64,000 nt of DNA, from the NCBI GenBank assembly GCA_030378005.1, contig JAUCGF010000071.1:1-64000 (forward strand), given 5' to 3'. Positions within the stretch are counted from its first letter, which is position 1, and each line of letters starts with the position of its first letter. Source of the stretch: Desulfococcaceae bacterium HSG9 (lineage in GTDB: Bacteria > Desulfobacterota > Desulfobacteria > Desulfobacterales > JAUCGF01). The position numbers and the translations under genes are program-made. Positions 44,957-54,049 of this stretch are shown piece by piece. The notes beneath the pieces were generated by a model that was given only the letters and a program-made list of their open reading frames with translations, ran no database searches and had not been told where the DNA came from.

Positions 44957-45355
44957 TTGGATAAAGAAACTATTGAAAAAACAAAAAAAACTGCCGCATT
45001 ATATTTTAAAGACGTGCAAGGCGAAAAGCCCTTTGAGCTTTGGAAAGCCTTTGACAAAGAATTGGCCAAAGACCTTTCCCTGTTTATCACCGGAAAAATG
45101 TACGCCCGTGAAAAGATACCTCACCCGACCCGGCAATTGGTCACTGTGGCAGCCCTTACAGTGTTGAACCGCACCGAAGAACTCGCGCTGCATATTCAGG
45201 CGGCGTTAAATGTCGGATGCACACCGGAAGAAATTGCCGAAGTCATTTTTCAAACATCTGTTTATGGCGGTGTTCCGGCAACCAATGCCGCTTTAAAAAC
45301 ATTGCGGCAGGTGTTGCAAGACAAGGGGTTATGGCCATGTCAGGAGGATGATTAA
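44957..45355 (+). CDS. Carboxymuconolactone decarboxylase (CMD)-family protein
   Basis: A 132-residue protein starting at TTG (AGAGGAAA upstream). It has the CMD helix pattern: PTRQLVTVAALTVLNRTEEL, ALHIQAALNVGCTPEEIAEV and VYGGVPATNAAL. The Glu and His of the TEELALH segment match the conserved pair of gamma-carboxymuconolactone decarboxylases; the CxxC of AhpD-type relatives is absent. It is the last gene of the radical SAM/ACP cluster. Its reaction there is unknown. Confidence 0.78.
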   Translation: MDKETIEKTKKTAALYFKDVQGEKPFELWKAFDKELAKDLSLFITGKMYAREKIPHPTRQLVTVAALTVLNRTEELALHIQAALNVGCTPEEIAEVIFQTSVYGGVPATNAALKTLRQVLQDKGLWPCQEDD

Positions 45356-45823
45356 GAACACGGACGAAATAACTTCCCATTCTTTAGATTGTAGGGTGCG
45401 TTAGGCGTCAGCCGTAACGCACCGAAATCTGAGAATACGGCATGGAGCGCAAAAATTAAGCGACACGGTTTTTTGCTGTCCCCTGAATCCGCCAGCCTCC
45501 GGGTGGAGCCGGATGCTGAAAATCGCTTCACTTAATTTTTGCGCTCCTAAACTTTCCATCTACTGATTGTGATTTAAATAAAGGCCAGGTTCATTTGAAG
45601 CCATCGTGTGTGGTGCTTGATCTCGCTCTCGCTTTCAGCACCGTCAGGAACCATATCAGCAATTTTCGGAAGATAGCTGTTCCGGCTTCCGAAAATCCCG
45701 CAATTAAGATTAGATAACCGTCGCTTCATTATTAAACCTTGATTTTTATTTTTAAGTTATTATTTTCTAACTTTTCTGGAAGTGATTAAAATATTCGGTT
45801 CACAACTATTGGGAGAAACTGAC
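45356..45823. other. Intergenic region with repeats
   Basis: No gene. It starts with a piece of the AACACGGACGAAATAAC repeat (45358-45374), then a stem GGTGCGTTA / TAACGCACC (45396-45423), then an inverted copy of the miniature element, then about 250 A+T-rich bases. GGGAGAAA at 45810-45817 is the ribosome binding site of the next gene. Confidence 0.55.
45441..45566. repeat. Miniature inverted-repeat element, copy 3, inverted and truncated
   Basis: Reads as the reverse of the elements at 35889 and 39932, ending TTTCCATCTACTGA at 45566. The other end begins at CATGGAGCGCAAAAATTAAG and lacks the roughly 30 terminal bases. Its interior palindrome is kept. Confidence 0.7.
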
Positions 45824-46762
45824 ATGATTCATGTCGAAAATCTGACGAAGTATTATGACAAGTTCTGCGCCGTTGACAGAATAAATCTGGACATTGCCAA
45901 AGGTGAGATTATTGGCCTGTTAGGTCCCAACGGTGCTGGCAAAACCACCACTTTACGGATGCTCACCGGCTATTTCAAACCGACATCCGGTGAAATTCAA
46001 GTCAAAGACCTGGCCATTGATGACCATCAGTTAGAGATCAAAAAAATGATGGGCTATCTTCCGGAGTCGGCGCCTTTGTATCACAGTATGCTGGTATATG
46101 ACTATCTGGATTACATTGCGCGGATTCGGGGGCTTGGCGGAGATAAGAAACTGGCGCGCATCCGCAAACTCGTAGAACTGTGCGGGCTGGGCGGCATCAT
46201 GCACAATACGATCAGCGAGCTTTCTAAAGGATTGAAGCAGCGCGTGGGATTGGCACATGCTATGATGACCGATCCTGAGATTTTGATTTTAGATGAACCC
46301 ACATCCGGCTTGGACCCGAACCAGATTGCTGAAATTCGGGAAATCATTCGCCAAATCGGTCGTGAAAAAACCGTTATTCTTTCCACTCATATTTTGAGTG
46401 AAGCTGAAGCGACCTGCGACCGTATTGTGATTATCAATCAAGGCAAAATTATTGCGGATGGCAGCACCCAAGACCTGAAACAGGCGGCCACAAAAGAACG
46501 GTTTATCCGTATCTCGCTTTTGGATGCGCCGTTCGACGATGCGTCCGCGCTTATCAATCCCATTGATGGGGTTGAGCGGGTGGAACAATTAAACAGCACG
46601 GATAATGGACGCCTTGATCTCAGATTGACCTGCCGTTCTGAAAGCGATCTGAGAAAATATATTTATCAGGCGATTAAAGCAACTGACTGGATATTGGTGG
46701 AAATGCACCAGGAAACCAAGACTCTGGAAACCATTTTCCGTGAACTGACTAAAGAGAACTAA
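45824..46762 (+). CDS. ABC exporter ATPase, GldA/NosF type
   Basis: A 312-residue ATPase with Walker A GPNGAGKTTT, signature ELSKGLKQRVGLAHAM, Walker B LILDEPTSGLD and the H-loop STHILSEAE. The C-terminal 90 residues form the regulatory extension usual in the GldA/CcmA-like group. I chose the ATG at 45824, after GGGAGAAA. The next three genes encode a GldF-type permease, a GldG-type protein and a DUF4340 protein, so this is a four-gene system known in many phyla. In Bacteroidetes it supports gliding; elsewhere its cargo is unknown. Confidence 0.88.
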   Translation: MIHVENLTKYYDKFCAVDRINLDIAKGEIIGLLGPNGAGKTTTLRMLTGYFKPTSGEIQVKDLAIDDHQLEIKKMMGYLPESAPLYHSMLVYDYLDYIARIRGLGGDKKLARIRKLVELCGLGGIMHNTISELSKGLKQRVGLAHAMMTDPEILILDEPTSGLDPNQIAEIREIIRQIGREKTVILSTHILSEAEATCDRIVIINQGKIIADGSTQDLKQAATKERFIRISLLDAPFDDASALINPIDGVERVEQLNSTDNGRLDLRLTCRSESDLRKYIYQAIKATDWILVEMHQETKTLETIFRELTKEN

Positions 46763-46773
46763 GGAGAACTGAC

Positions 46774-47478
46774 ATGACCCAAGCGATTCACATTTTGACA
46801 AAAGAAGTGAAAGATTACTTTATCACACCAATCGCTTATATCGTTATATCCATCTTTTTGTTAATTACCGGATGGTTTTTTTTCACAACTTTTTTTCTTT
46901 ACAACCAAGCTGATTTACGCCAATTTTTTAACCTTTTGCCGATCACTTTCGCCTTTGTCATTCCGGCGATTACCATGAAACTGTTTGCCGAAGAAGTCAA
47001 TGTAGGCTCTTATGAGGTGCTGATGACGCTGCCGGTTACGATGAATGACATTATCATCGGAAAATTTCTGGCCGCTGTCGCGTTCCTTGGCGCTTGCCTG
47101 ATTCCTACGTTGGCGTATCCGATCTTTATCACATTTATGGGCCAATTGGACTGGGGGCCGGTGATTGCCGGTTACGCCGGAGCCATCTTGCTCGGAGGCG
47201 CTTTTGCTGCGGTGGGCCTGTTCGCATCATCCCTGACGCGCAACCAGATTATCGCATTTATCGTGGGCATGGTGATATGCTTCGCACTGACCACGATTGA
47301 TAAAATGCTGTTTTTCTTTCCCCAGATACTGATAAGTGTAATAGGCTATCTTGGTGCTGATTATCATTTTCAGAATATCTCCAAAGGCGTAATCGATTCG
47401 CGCGATATTATCTATTTCAGCAGTGTAATTTTTATCGGTCTTTATGGCGCGAATCTTGCCATGCGATCCCGAAATTAA
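46774..47478 (+). CDS. ABC exporter permease, GldF type
   Basis: A 234-residue membrane protein with six predicted helices, of the ABC-2 type. It starts HILTKEVKDYFITPIAYIV, a common opening of these permeases, and has the typical FAEEVNVGSYEVLMTLPVT segment (in parts: FAEEVNVGSYEVL, MTLPVT). It begins 11 bases after the ATPase stop. Together they form the core transporter of the following GldG/DUF4340 operon. Confidence 0.87.
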   Translation: MTQAIHILTKEVKDYFITPIAYIVISIFLLITGWFFFTTFFLYNQADLRQFFNLLPITFAFVIPAITMKLFAEEVNVGSYEVLMTLPVTMNDIIIGKFLAAVAFLGACLIPTLAYPIFITFMGQLDWGPVIAGYAGAILLGGAFAAVGLFASSLTRNQIIAFIVGMVICFALTTIDKMLFFFPQILISVIGYLGADYHFQNISKGVIDSRDIIYFSSVIFIGLYGANLAMRSRN

Positions 47479-47488
47479 GGAGTGCGAT

Positions 47489-49702
47489 ATGAAAAGTATT
47501 TTTGGTAAATATTTAAAATTGTTTATTTATCTCGTTGTTGTGGTTCTGATCAATTTAGTTGGCGCGACCCTGTTTTTCAGGCTTGATCTGACTGAAAACA
47601 ATCTATACACCCTTTCCGAGGGGAGTCAGAAAGTTGTTGCCACACTTTCCGAACCTTTAACCATTAATGTCTTTTTCACCAAAGACCTTCCCGCGCCCCA
47701 TAACAATACTGAACGCTATCTTCATGATCTTCTGGAAGAATATCACCGTAATGGCAATCGGTTTTTTAACTATCAGTTTTTTGATGTTGATCCCGAATCT
47801 GAAGGCGTGAGTTCTAAAACGCAGGAAAATCGTGAAATCGCCAATAATTACGGGATTAGTCCCATTCAAATTCAATTGATCGAAAAAGATCAGGTCAAGT
47901 TTACCAAGGCGTATATGGGGCTTGTTATCATCCACGGCGATCAGATTGAACGTATTCCCACAATCACAAGCACCGAAGGATTGGAATATAAGCTGACCAC
48001 TGCGATTCAGAAGCTGAATAACAAAGTCAGCGCCTTGTTGAATCTGACCGATAAAATAGATATTACCCTTTATATGTCTTCCGCGTTAAAACAGGTGGCT
48101 CCGTATATGGGACTCAAAGAGCTGCCTCAATATCCCCAGGAAGTTGAAAAGATTGTTGAAAAGCTAAATTCCAAAACGTATGGGAAACTTGCTTACAAAT
48201 ATATTGATCCGACAGCTGCGCAAATTCCGGCTGCGGACCTGGCAAAATATCATCTCACAGCCCTGAAATGGCCGGCAATTAAAAAAGCGAATATTCCACC
48301 CGGAAATGGCGTTATCGGTATGGTCATGTCATACAGCGGTAAAATGTCAGAAATTCCTCTTCTTAAAGTTATGCGTATTCCGATTATCGGCACCCAATAT
48401 GATTTGACTGAAATAAGCCATTTGGAAGAGCTTATCAGTGATAATTTGGAATCACTGGTGGATATTAATGAAAAACTCGGCTTTCTGGCCGATCATGGCG
48501 CTTTGAATATATCAGCTTTTGCCGCTCCTATGGGAATGAGGCAGCCGCAAGGAGCAACCGAGCTGGGCAAACTGCTTAGCCAAAATTATTCTTTAACACC
48601 TGTCAACATCAAAGAGGACGGAATACCTGAAGGGCTTAAAAGCCTTATCATTGCGCGTCCGACTGAAAAATTTTCCGATTACGAACTCTGGCAGATTGAT
48701 CAGGCGCTTATGCGGGGAACCGACTTGATGATTTTACCGGATCCCTTTAATGAAGTTATGCCGCCTCGACAGCAACAGTTCGGTATGCAAGGGCCGATGT
48801 TTGTCCCTGCTGACACCGGGCTGAATAAACTCATGGCGCACTGGGGCGTCAACGTCAACCAAGCGTTGGTGATGGATAAAAACTGTTATAAACAACGCCT
48901 TCAACAACAATTTGGCGGCGGCGAATCCCCGCTTTATTTTGCGCCTATTATAAAAAATCAAAACATTAATCGCGACCTTCCTTTTATGAATAATATCAAA
49001 GGTATGGTGGCTCTGAAAATTGCGCCACTGGCATTGGACCAAAAACAGATTGAGGCGAACAAAATAACGGCCCACCGGCTGTTTGCTTCATCTGCGGAAT
49101 CATGGGAAATGCGTGGCCGTATCAATCTAAACCCGATGTTTATCCGTCCGCCTACTGATGAAAAAGAGTTTGCCAGTGTGCCTCTGGCTTATTTGCTGGA
49201 AGGCGAGTTCACTTCCTATTTTAAAGGCAAGCCCATGCCTGAAAAGCCGGCGGAGAAAAAAGAGGAAGGTGCTTCTGAAAACAAGGCGGATGCAATCAAA
49301 CCGGAGGATGAAGCCAAAGCGGATAAAGACAAAAAACCTGAAGCGGATTTGTCTGAAATTGAAAGTCAGGGCAGTTTCATTGCAAAAAGCCCCCCTGGCA
49401 AAATTTTTATCATGGCGTCATCCGAAATGCTCAAAGATAATGTCATTGATCCGGCAGGCCAAAGCCCCAATTCAATGTTTATCCTGAATGTGGTTGATGC
49501 GTTAAACAATCGCGCCGACATTGCGGCTATGCGGAGCAAAGTTCAACGTTTTAATCCGCTTGACGAAACCGACCCCGCACTGAAAACTTTTACCAAAGCA
49601 TTTAATATTGCAGGACTGCCGATTCTGGTTATTCTATTTGGTCTGTTTGTCTGGATTCGACGCCATTCACGCAAAAAACAGCTTCAGATGCTTTTTCCCT
49701 GA
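47489..49702 (+). CDS. GldG-type membrane protein
   Basis: A 737-residue protein with one membrane helix near the N terminus (about residues 10-30), a large external domain of the GldG/ABC-2 accessory type (LTENNLYTLSEGSQKVVATL, then ITINVFFTKDLPAPHNN-like elements), and a C-terminal helix (about 705-725) with a basic tail. A highly charged Lys/Glu-rich linker lies near residues 585-625. Start ATG 47489 follows AAGGAG. It is encoded 10 bases after the permease and completes the operon with the DUF4340 gene. Family knowledge ties it to the ABC transporter; the substrate is unknown. Confidence 0.85.
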   Translation: MKSIFGKYLKLFIYLVVVVLINLVGATLFFRLDLTENNLYTLSEGSQKVVATLSEPLTINVFFTKDLPAPHNNTERYLHDLLEEYHRNGNRFFNYQFFDVDPESEGVSSKTQENREIANNYGISPIQIQLIEKDQVKFTKAYMGLVIIHGDQIERIPTITSTEGLEYKLTTAIQKLNNKVSALLNLTDKIDITLYMSSALKQVAPYMGLKELPQYPQEVEKIVEKLNSKTYGKLAYKYIDPTAAQIPAADLAKYHLTALKWPAIKKANIPPGNGVIGMVMSYSGKMSEIPLLKVMRIPIIGTQYDLTEISHLEELISDNLESLVDINEKLGFLADHGALNISAFAAPMGMRQPQGATELGKLLSQNYSLTPVNIKEDGIPEGLKSLIIARPTEKFSDYELWQIDQALMRGTDLMILPDPFNEVMPPRQQQFGMQGPMFVPADTGLNKLMAHWGVNVNQALVMDKNCYKQRLQQQFGGGESPLYFAPIIKNQNINRDLPFMNNIKGMVALKIAPLALDQKQIEANKITAHRLFASSAESWEMRGRINLNPMFIRPPTDEKEFASVPLAYLLEGEFTSYFKGKPMPEKPAEKKEEGASENKADAIKPEDEAKADKDKKPEADLSEIESQGSFIAKSPPGKIFIMASSEMLKDNVIDPAGQSPNSMFILNVVDALNNRADIAAMRSKVQRFNPLDETDPALKTFTKAFNIAGLPILVILFGLFVWIRRHSRKKQLQMLFP

Positions 49703-49726
49703 TAAAGAGTGCAAGGTGCCAGACTC

Positions 49727-49852
49727 GCAAACTGAAGTTTGCACTCCAACTTAGGAGGAGTGCAAGCTTTAGCTTGCTTGCGTACCGGCCTTACAAATTG
49801 AAGTTTGTACTCTGGATGTTGAGAGGAGCGCAAACTTCAGCTTGCAAGAATA
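49727..49852. repeat. Cluster of AACTTCAG/CTGAAGTT palindrome units
   Basis: Three units in a row: CGCAAACTGAAGTTTGCACT (49730-49749), GGAGTGCAAGCTTTAGCTTG near 49756, and GAGCGCAAACTTCAGCTTGC near 49825, with a diverged unit between them. They belong to the same family as the elements at 3015-3236 and 14023-14084 and lie between two genes of one operon. Confidence 0.6.
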
Positions 49853-49885
49853 AAACATTGTTTAAAAATGCAAAAAGGAAATACG

Positions 49886-50968
49886 ATGAAACTAAAAAAA
49901 GAATATATCATTCTGCCTGTTATTATTATTGCACTGGTTTTATATTTGGTTCTGCATAAATCGAATCGCACCAATTATACATTGCCCCAAATCGACAAAG
50001 TTACAGTTAAACAAATTGATAAAATTGAAATCAAAAAAGGCGCTGACACTATTGTACTGAATAAAAAAGACGGTGCTTGGTTACTCGGTGAGCAAGCTTT
50101 TCCGGCTGATTCTGCAAAAACGGATAAAATGCCGGATATGATAGCAAATCTGACGCTATCGGCATTGGTTTCCGAATCGAAAAATTATACGCGTTATGAG
50201 TTAGACAATGCGCAAAAAATTACGATCAAAGCTTGGGAAGGCAGCACTTTGTTGCGTGCATTTGATTTAGGTAAAGCTGCGGCCACTTTTCAACACACGT
50301 TCGTCAAATTGGATGAAAATACGAATGTGTATCATGCCAGAGGCAATTTTCGTTCAACCTTTGATAAAACGCTCAGTGATCTCAGAGATAAAATTGTGAT
50401 GTCCTTCAAACAAGATGAAATCATCGAAATCAGCGTTACATGGGATAAAGCGGCAATAGTGTTGAAGCAAAAGGAAATTGATAACTCACCTGCACCATCC
50501 GATAAAGACCCCGATAAAAATAAAGACGCCCAACCGGTTAAAGATGAAAAAGCCGCGCCGGCGGTACCGCCAACAAAGATATGGGAAAGTGCGGATGGTC
50601 AAAAAGTGAACGAAAATGAGATCAAGAGTCTGTTGACGATGCTTTCCGATTACAAATGTAAATCATATATCAAGGATAAAACCAAAGACGATCTCGCCAA
50701 CCCGCTCACCGTGGTAATGTTGAAAAGCTCCGAGGAACACACAATAGCACTTTATGCTAAAACGGACAAAGAGGTAAAAACCACTCCAGCCGTTTCATCT
50801 GCCAATGCGTATCCCTTTTTTCTGGATGATACGCAAGTTGAAAATTTGAATAAAAAAATCGACGCTTTAATTAAAAAAGAAACTCCTTCCAAAGATCAAA
50901 AAGCAGCGGAGGCAGAAAAACCGGTGGCCGAAACAAAAGTTTCGGAAGACGCCAAAAAATCGGATTAA
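49886..50968 (+). CDS. DUF4340-domain protein
   Basis: A 360-residue protein with an N-terminal membrane helix (about residues 7-22) and an external DUF4340 domain (KIEIKKGADTIVLNKKDGAW, then KIVMSF further on). A Lys/Asp/Pro-rich low-complexity stretch lies near residues 200-225 and another at the C terminus. The ATG at 49886 follows AAAAAGGA and is preferred to 49868. It is the usual last gene of GldA/GldF/GldG-type operons. Confidence 0.82.
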   Translation: MKLKKEYIILPVIIIALVLYLVLHKSNRTNYTLPQIDKVTVKQIDKIEIKKGADTIVLNKKDGAWLLGEQAFPADSAKTDKMPDMIANLTLSALVSESKNYTRYELDNAQKITIKAWEGSTLLRAFDLGKAAATFQHTFVKLDENTNVYHARGNFRSTFDKTLSDLRDKIVMSFKQDEIIEISVTWDKAAIVLKQKEIDNSPAPSDKDPDKNKDAQPVKDEKAAPAVPPTKIWESADGQKVNENEIKSLLTMLSDYKCKSYIKDKTKDDLANPLTVVMLKSSEEHTIALYAKTDKEVKTTPAVSSANAYPFFLDDTQVENLNKKIDALIKKETPSKDQKAAEAEKPVAETKVSEDAKKSD

Positions 50969-51014
50969 ATTAAGCATCGGCGGAAGTGCTGATTGCGATG
51001 TTCTCACACTTCCG

Positions 51015-53801
51015 CTATTCGTTATTTTCCAAATACCAGTTGCGAATATGCTGCCCGCCAAACGCCATATTGTACCACTCCTTAACGCGTGTCTTGACTA
51101 AATAATTGCCACTGCCAAAATATATGGGTACAATTACGCATTCTTTTTCACAAGTAATTTTTTCAATATTTTTATAAAAGCGCATTCTTTTTTGAGGGTT
51201 TGACGCTTTTTTTGCTTGGGCTGTTTCAACTACAAATTGCACAAGCGATGCTGAAGGATTATAAGAAATTTTATTATATGAATGTAAATTTAAAAGCATA
51301 TTAAACCAAGCACTTGCATCCGGGTAGGCACCGCGCGCATCAAACTGAAAAATATGCAAATCTCCTGGTTTAGCCAGTGCATCTTGATAAGCACCCCATT
51401 CTCTTTGATCAAGTTTTATCCGGATGTTCAAATAGTGATTCAAAAATGTTTGAACCGCCTTAGCTATTTTCGTATGTCTTTCAGATTGAGGATATAACAA
51501 TTCTATTTTGGGAAACCCATTGCCGTCTGGGTAGCCAGCCTCTGACAGCCATTTTTTTGCCAGAACCGGGTTGAATTTAATACCTATATTATCTTGGGGA
51601 GCGATGGAACCGAACGCGGGCGGGGGGGTCAAAGTTGTGGTGGAAATTTCGCCTCCCCGAGTGACCAAACGAATGAGAAGATCACGATTAATCGCTGCGG
51701 AAATGGCTTTCCGAACAAGAATATTATCTAAAGGTGGCTTTGGGTTAAAGATATACGTATATGTGTAAAGCAGAGCCTGTTGGGAATACTCGTTCACTAA
51801 CACCGGATGCTTTGCTATATTGGAAAGTTGGTCTAACGGGAGCGGCAAATAGTCACCTCCCGTGATATCAAGTTGATTATTTTTGTACATCGCCAATCCT
51901 ACCTTACTAACAGGTAGTATATAGTAATGCACTTGGGGGATACGAACTTTTTCAGCCTCGTAATATAAGGGGTTTTTTTGCAGGATTGTTTGGATACTCT
52001 CTTCCCGAAAAATCAGTTTGTATGCTCCGTTAGTTTGTATGTTTGAAAGTTCAGTCCATTTTTCAGCATATTTTTCAATAGTACTGCGCGGCAGCGGATG
52101 ATAAACAGGCAAAGCGGTCAACATCGGAAAATAAGCACAAGGTTTCTCAAGCTTAAACCATAATGTAAAATCGTCAAGTGCTTTTACGCCAATTTTAGAA
52201 ACATCCTCAATATAACCTTTATGAATTGCCCGACTATTTTCCAGGACAAATAAGGCTTCCTTCAATTGCACATCTTCTGTTTCCAACTTAATATTGCGCT
52301 GAATCGCCCATACAACATCGTGTGCGGTAACGCGTTCACCATTCGTCCATTTAGCGTCTTTACGCAAGCGGAACAGATAAAAAAGGCCGTTTTTGCTGAC
52401 TTGCCATTCTTCTGCCAATTCTGGTGCAGGCTGGTATGTTTCAGGGGTAAAAGATGTCAACCCTAAAAATAACTGTTCTATAATTTCTGACGCATTTTTA
52501 TCAGTGGCCAGCCCCGGATCGAGTGTTTCAATTTTGCCATCAAGCGGAATTCTTAATGTGATATCTTCTAATATTTCAAACGGGTTCACATCCCACTCCA
52601 TTTTTTGTTGTATATAGACAAACTGCCCATTGACAACTTTTTTAAAATAGAGCTTCTTTCCGATGATATCGCCATTTTGATCAAATTGATAGGATCCTGA
52701 CACGCCATTCCAGGGCGGAAGGAAATGCAATGTCGTACTCACCTGTGTCGGTACAGTCGAACCGCTTTTTTCCATCGCATGCATTAAAATCTGAATCGCA
52801 TCGTAGCCTTGAGCCTCCCAGGCATCAGGCGCGATGAAATATTCAGATTTAAAACGTCTCACAAAAGCGCGCGTAACTGGGGAAGTTAATTTAGGGTTGA
52901 AAAGAGACGGCACAATGGTTCCGTCAGCAGCGGGACCGGCTATCTGTATTAAGCCTATGTTATCTAGGCTCAACCCGCCCCCTCCCACAAAAGGAATCGT
53001 TACGCCCATAGCGCGTGCTTGTTTTATAATGTTAGCCGCGGGAATGAGGGGACCGCTCAACAAAACGGCATCAATACCTGTATCATCACCATTTTCAAAC
53101 TTTTTGATCTCGGCAATCAGCTCATTGAAAGCCTTACCATTCTTCGGATACGATTTTTGAGCGACAATTTCTATTCCTAATTCTGTGGCTTTTTCAAAGA
53201 AAATTTTCGTATTTTTGGAAGACATCTCATTTCTAAGATAGACGATCATCATCTTTTTAAACTTTTGGTTAAGTGAAAAAGCAGCTATTTGCTGTCCGCT
53301 CTGTCTGGATGATAACAAATTTCTGAATGTGTTGGGAAAACCGTGCTGAGTCAGATCAGGGCTTGTTGATTCTGGTGAAATAAACACAAGGCCGGCACTA
53401 TTATATGTAATTGATACTGGTATAGCCACACCTGAAAAAGGATGTCCGACTACAGCTACAACATTTCCATTGGCAGAAATTTCCCTGGCGATGGCCAGTC
53501 CCTTGTCAGAGTCGCCTTCATCATTATATATCAGTGGTCTGATTTTGCGATTCAATATGCCGCCACGCTGGTTCAATTCTTTAACAGCCATAAGAGCGCC
53601 TTGGAGAAAAGAAAACGGCCCGGTTGTATCCACTATTGCGATCACGATATCGTTATCTTTAGACGCATCGGCGATTTGCGCTCTTTTTTCGGCGGTAACA
53701 TCTGCGTTGCATCCGCAGACGGACAAAAGTAGCAATATAAACAAAATGAAACGGATCGTATTGTCAGTTGCACTCTGTATAGTTATTTTTTTACGAATCA
53801 T
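51015..53801 (-). CDS. PBP-I/PBP-II fusion lipoprotein 1
   Basis: A 928-residue protein. A lipoprotein-type signal ends in LLSVCGC (about residues 26-31). Residues about 50-400 form a type I periplasmic binding domain of the Leu/Ile/Val family (VIAIVDTTGPFSF, GGILNRKIRPLIYND, VVGHPFSGVAIPVS, YDAIQILMHAMEKSG). Residues about 425-900 form a family-5 (peptide/nickel type, PBP-II) binding domain (LAEEWQVSKNGLFYLFRLR, WTNGERVTAHDVVWAI, VRKAISAAINRDLL). Two binding folds in one chain is unusual. It is a paralogue of the protein at 58454-61219 and lies downstream of two PBP-I/channel genes, so I infer an envelope sensing role. Confidence 0.85.
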   Translation of the reverse strand: MIRKKITIQSATDNTIRFILFILLLLSVCGCNADVTAEKRAQIADASKDNDIVIAIVDTTGPFSFLQGALMAVKELNQRGGILNRKIRPLIYNDEGDSDKGLAIAREISANGNVVAVVGHPFSGVAIPVSITYNSAGLVFISPESTSPDLTQHGFPNTFRNLLSSRQSGQQIAAFSLNQKFKKMMIVYLRNEMSSKNTKIFFEKATELGIEIVAQKSYPKNGKAFNELIAEIKKFENGDDTGIDAVLLSGPLIPAANIIKQARAMGVTIPFVGGGGLSLDNIGLIQIAGPAADGTIVPSLFNPKLTSPVTRAFVRRFKSEYFIAPDAWEAQGYDAIQILMHAMEKSGSTVPTQVSTTLHFLPPWNGVSGSYQFDQNGDIIGKKLYFKKVVNGQFVYIQQKMEWDVNPFEILEDITLRIPLDGKIETLDPGLATDKNASEIIEQLFLGLTSFTPETYQPAPELAEEWQVSKNGLFYLFRLRKDAKWTNGERVTAHDVVWAIQRNIKLETEDVQLKEALFVLENSRAIHKGYIEDVSKIGVKALDDFTLWFKLEKPCAYFPMLTALPVYHPLPRSTIEKYAEKWTELSNIQTNGAYKLIFREESIQTILQKNPLYYEAEKVRIPQVHYYILPVSKVGLAMYKNNQLDITGGDYLPLPLDQLSNIAKHPVLVNEYSQQALLYTYTYIFNPKPPLDNILVRKAISAAINRDLLIRLVTRGGEISTTTLTPPPAFGSIAPQDNIGIKFNPVLAKKWLSEAGYPDGNGFPKIELLYPQSERHTKIAKAVQTFLNHYLNIRIKLDQREWGAYQDALAKPGDLHIFQFDARGAYPDASAWFNMLLNLHSYNKISYNPSASLVQFVVETAQAKKASNPQKRMRFYKNIEKITCEKECVIVPIYFGSGNYLVKTRVKEWYNMAFGGQHIRNWYLENNE

Positions 53802-54049
53802 TTGTTTTAAAATTCAGTGTTTTGGAAGGGGGAGCTTATAGCACTTACTGGTATCCTTTATTTACCAGTTTACGCTTTTTTGAATATAGGGTGTGCAAAA
53901 TTTTCGTGTTGATGAAAAAAGTGTAAACTACTTTTTAGCATTGTATGAAGAATGCACACTTACTTCTGATTTTTGAGGATAGGCTTGTTGTGGTAATTAC
54001 AGAGTTAAAAGGGACGAAGCGAAACAGCTTTCCACTTTACATCCTCAAG
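53802..54049. other. Gap with half a palindromic element inside the PBP gene array
   Basis: The only long gap in the minus-strand array. 53912-53955 is the reverse complement of the left half of the element at 17750-17913, with a few changes and one indel: the parts GTAGTTTACACTTTTTTCAT are identical. The rest is A+T-rich. A promoter for the fusion gene at 51015-53801 may be here, since this gene is not tightly packed against its neighbour. Confidence 0.5.

Noticed and set aside
45824-50968. Gliding motility machinery
   Set aside because: Only the GldA/F/G-type ABC part and DUF4340 are present. These genes occur in many non-gliding bacteria and no other gld or spr genes are in the window.
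51015-53801. Plain peptide ABC transporter binding protein
   Set aside because: The N-terminal 400 residues are a complete second binding fold of another class, and no permease or ATPase lies nearby.
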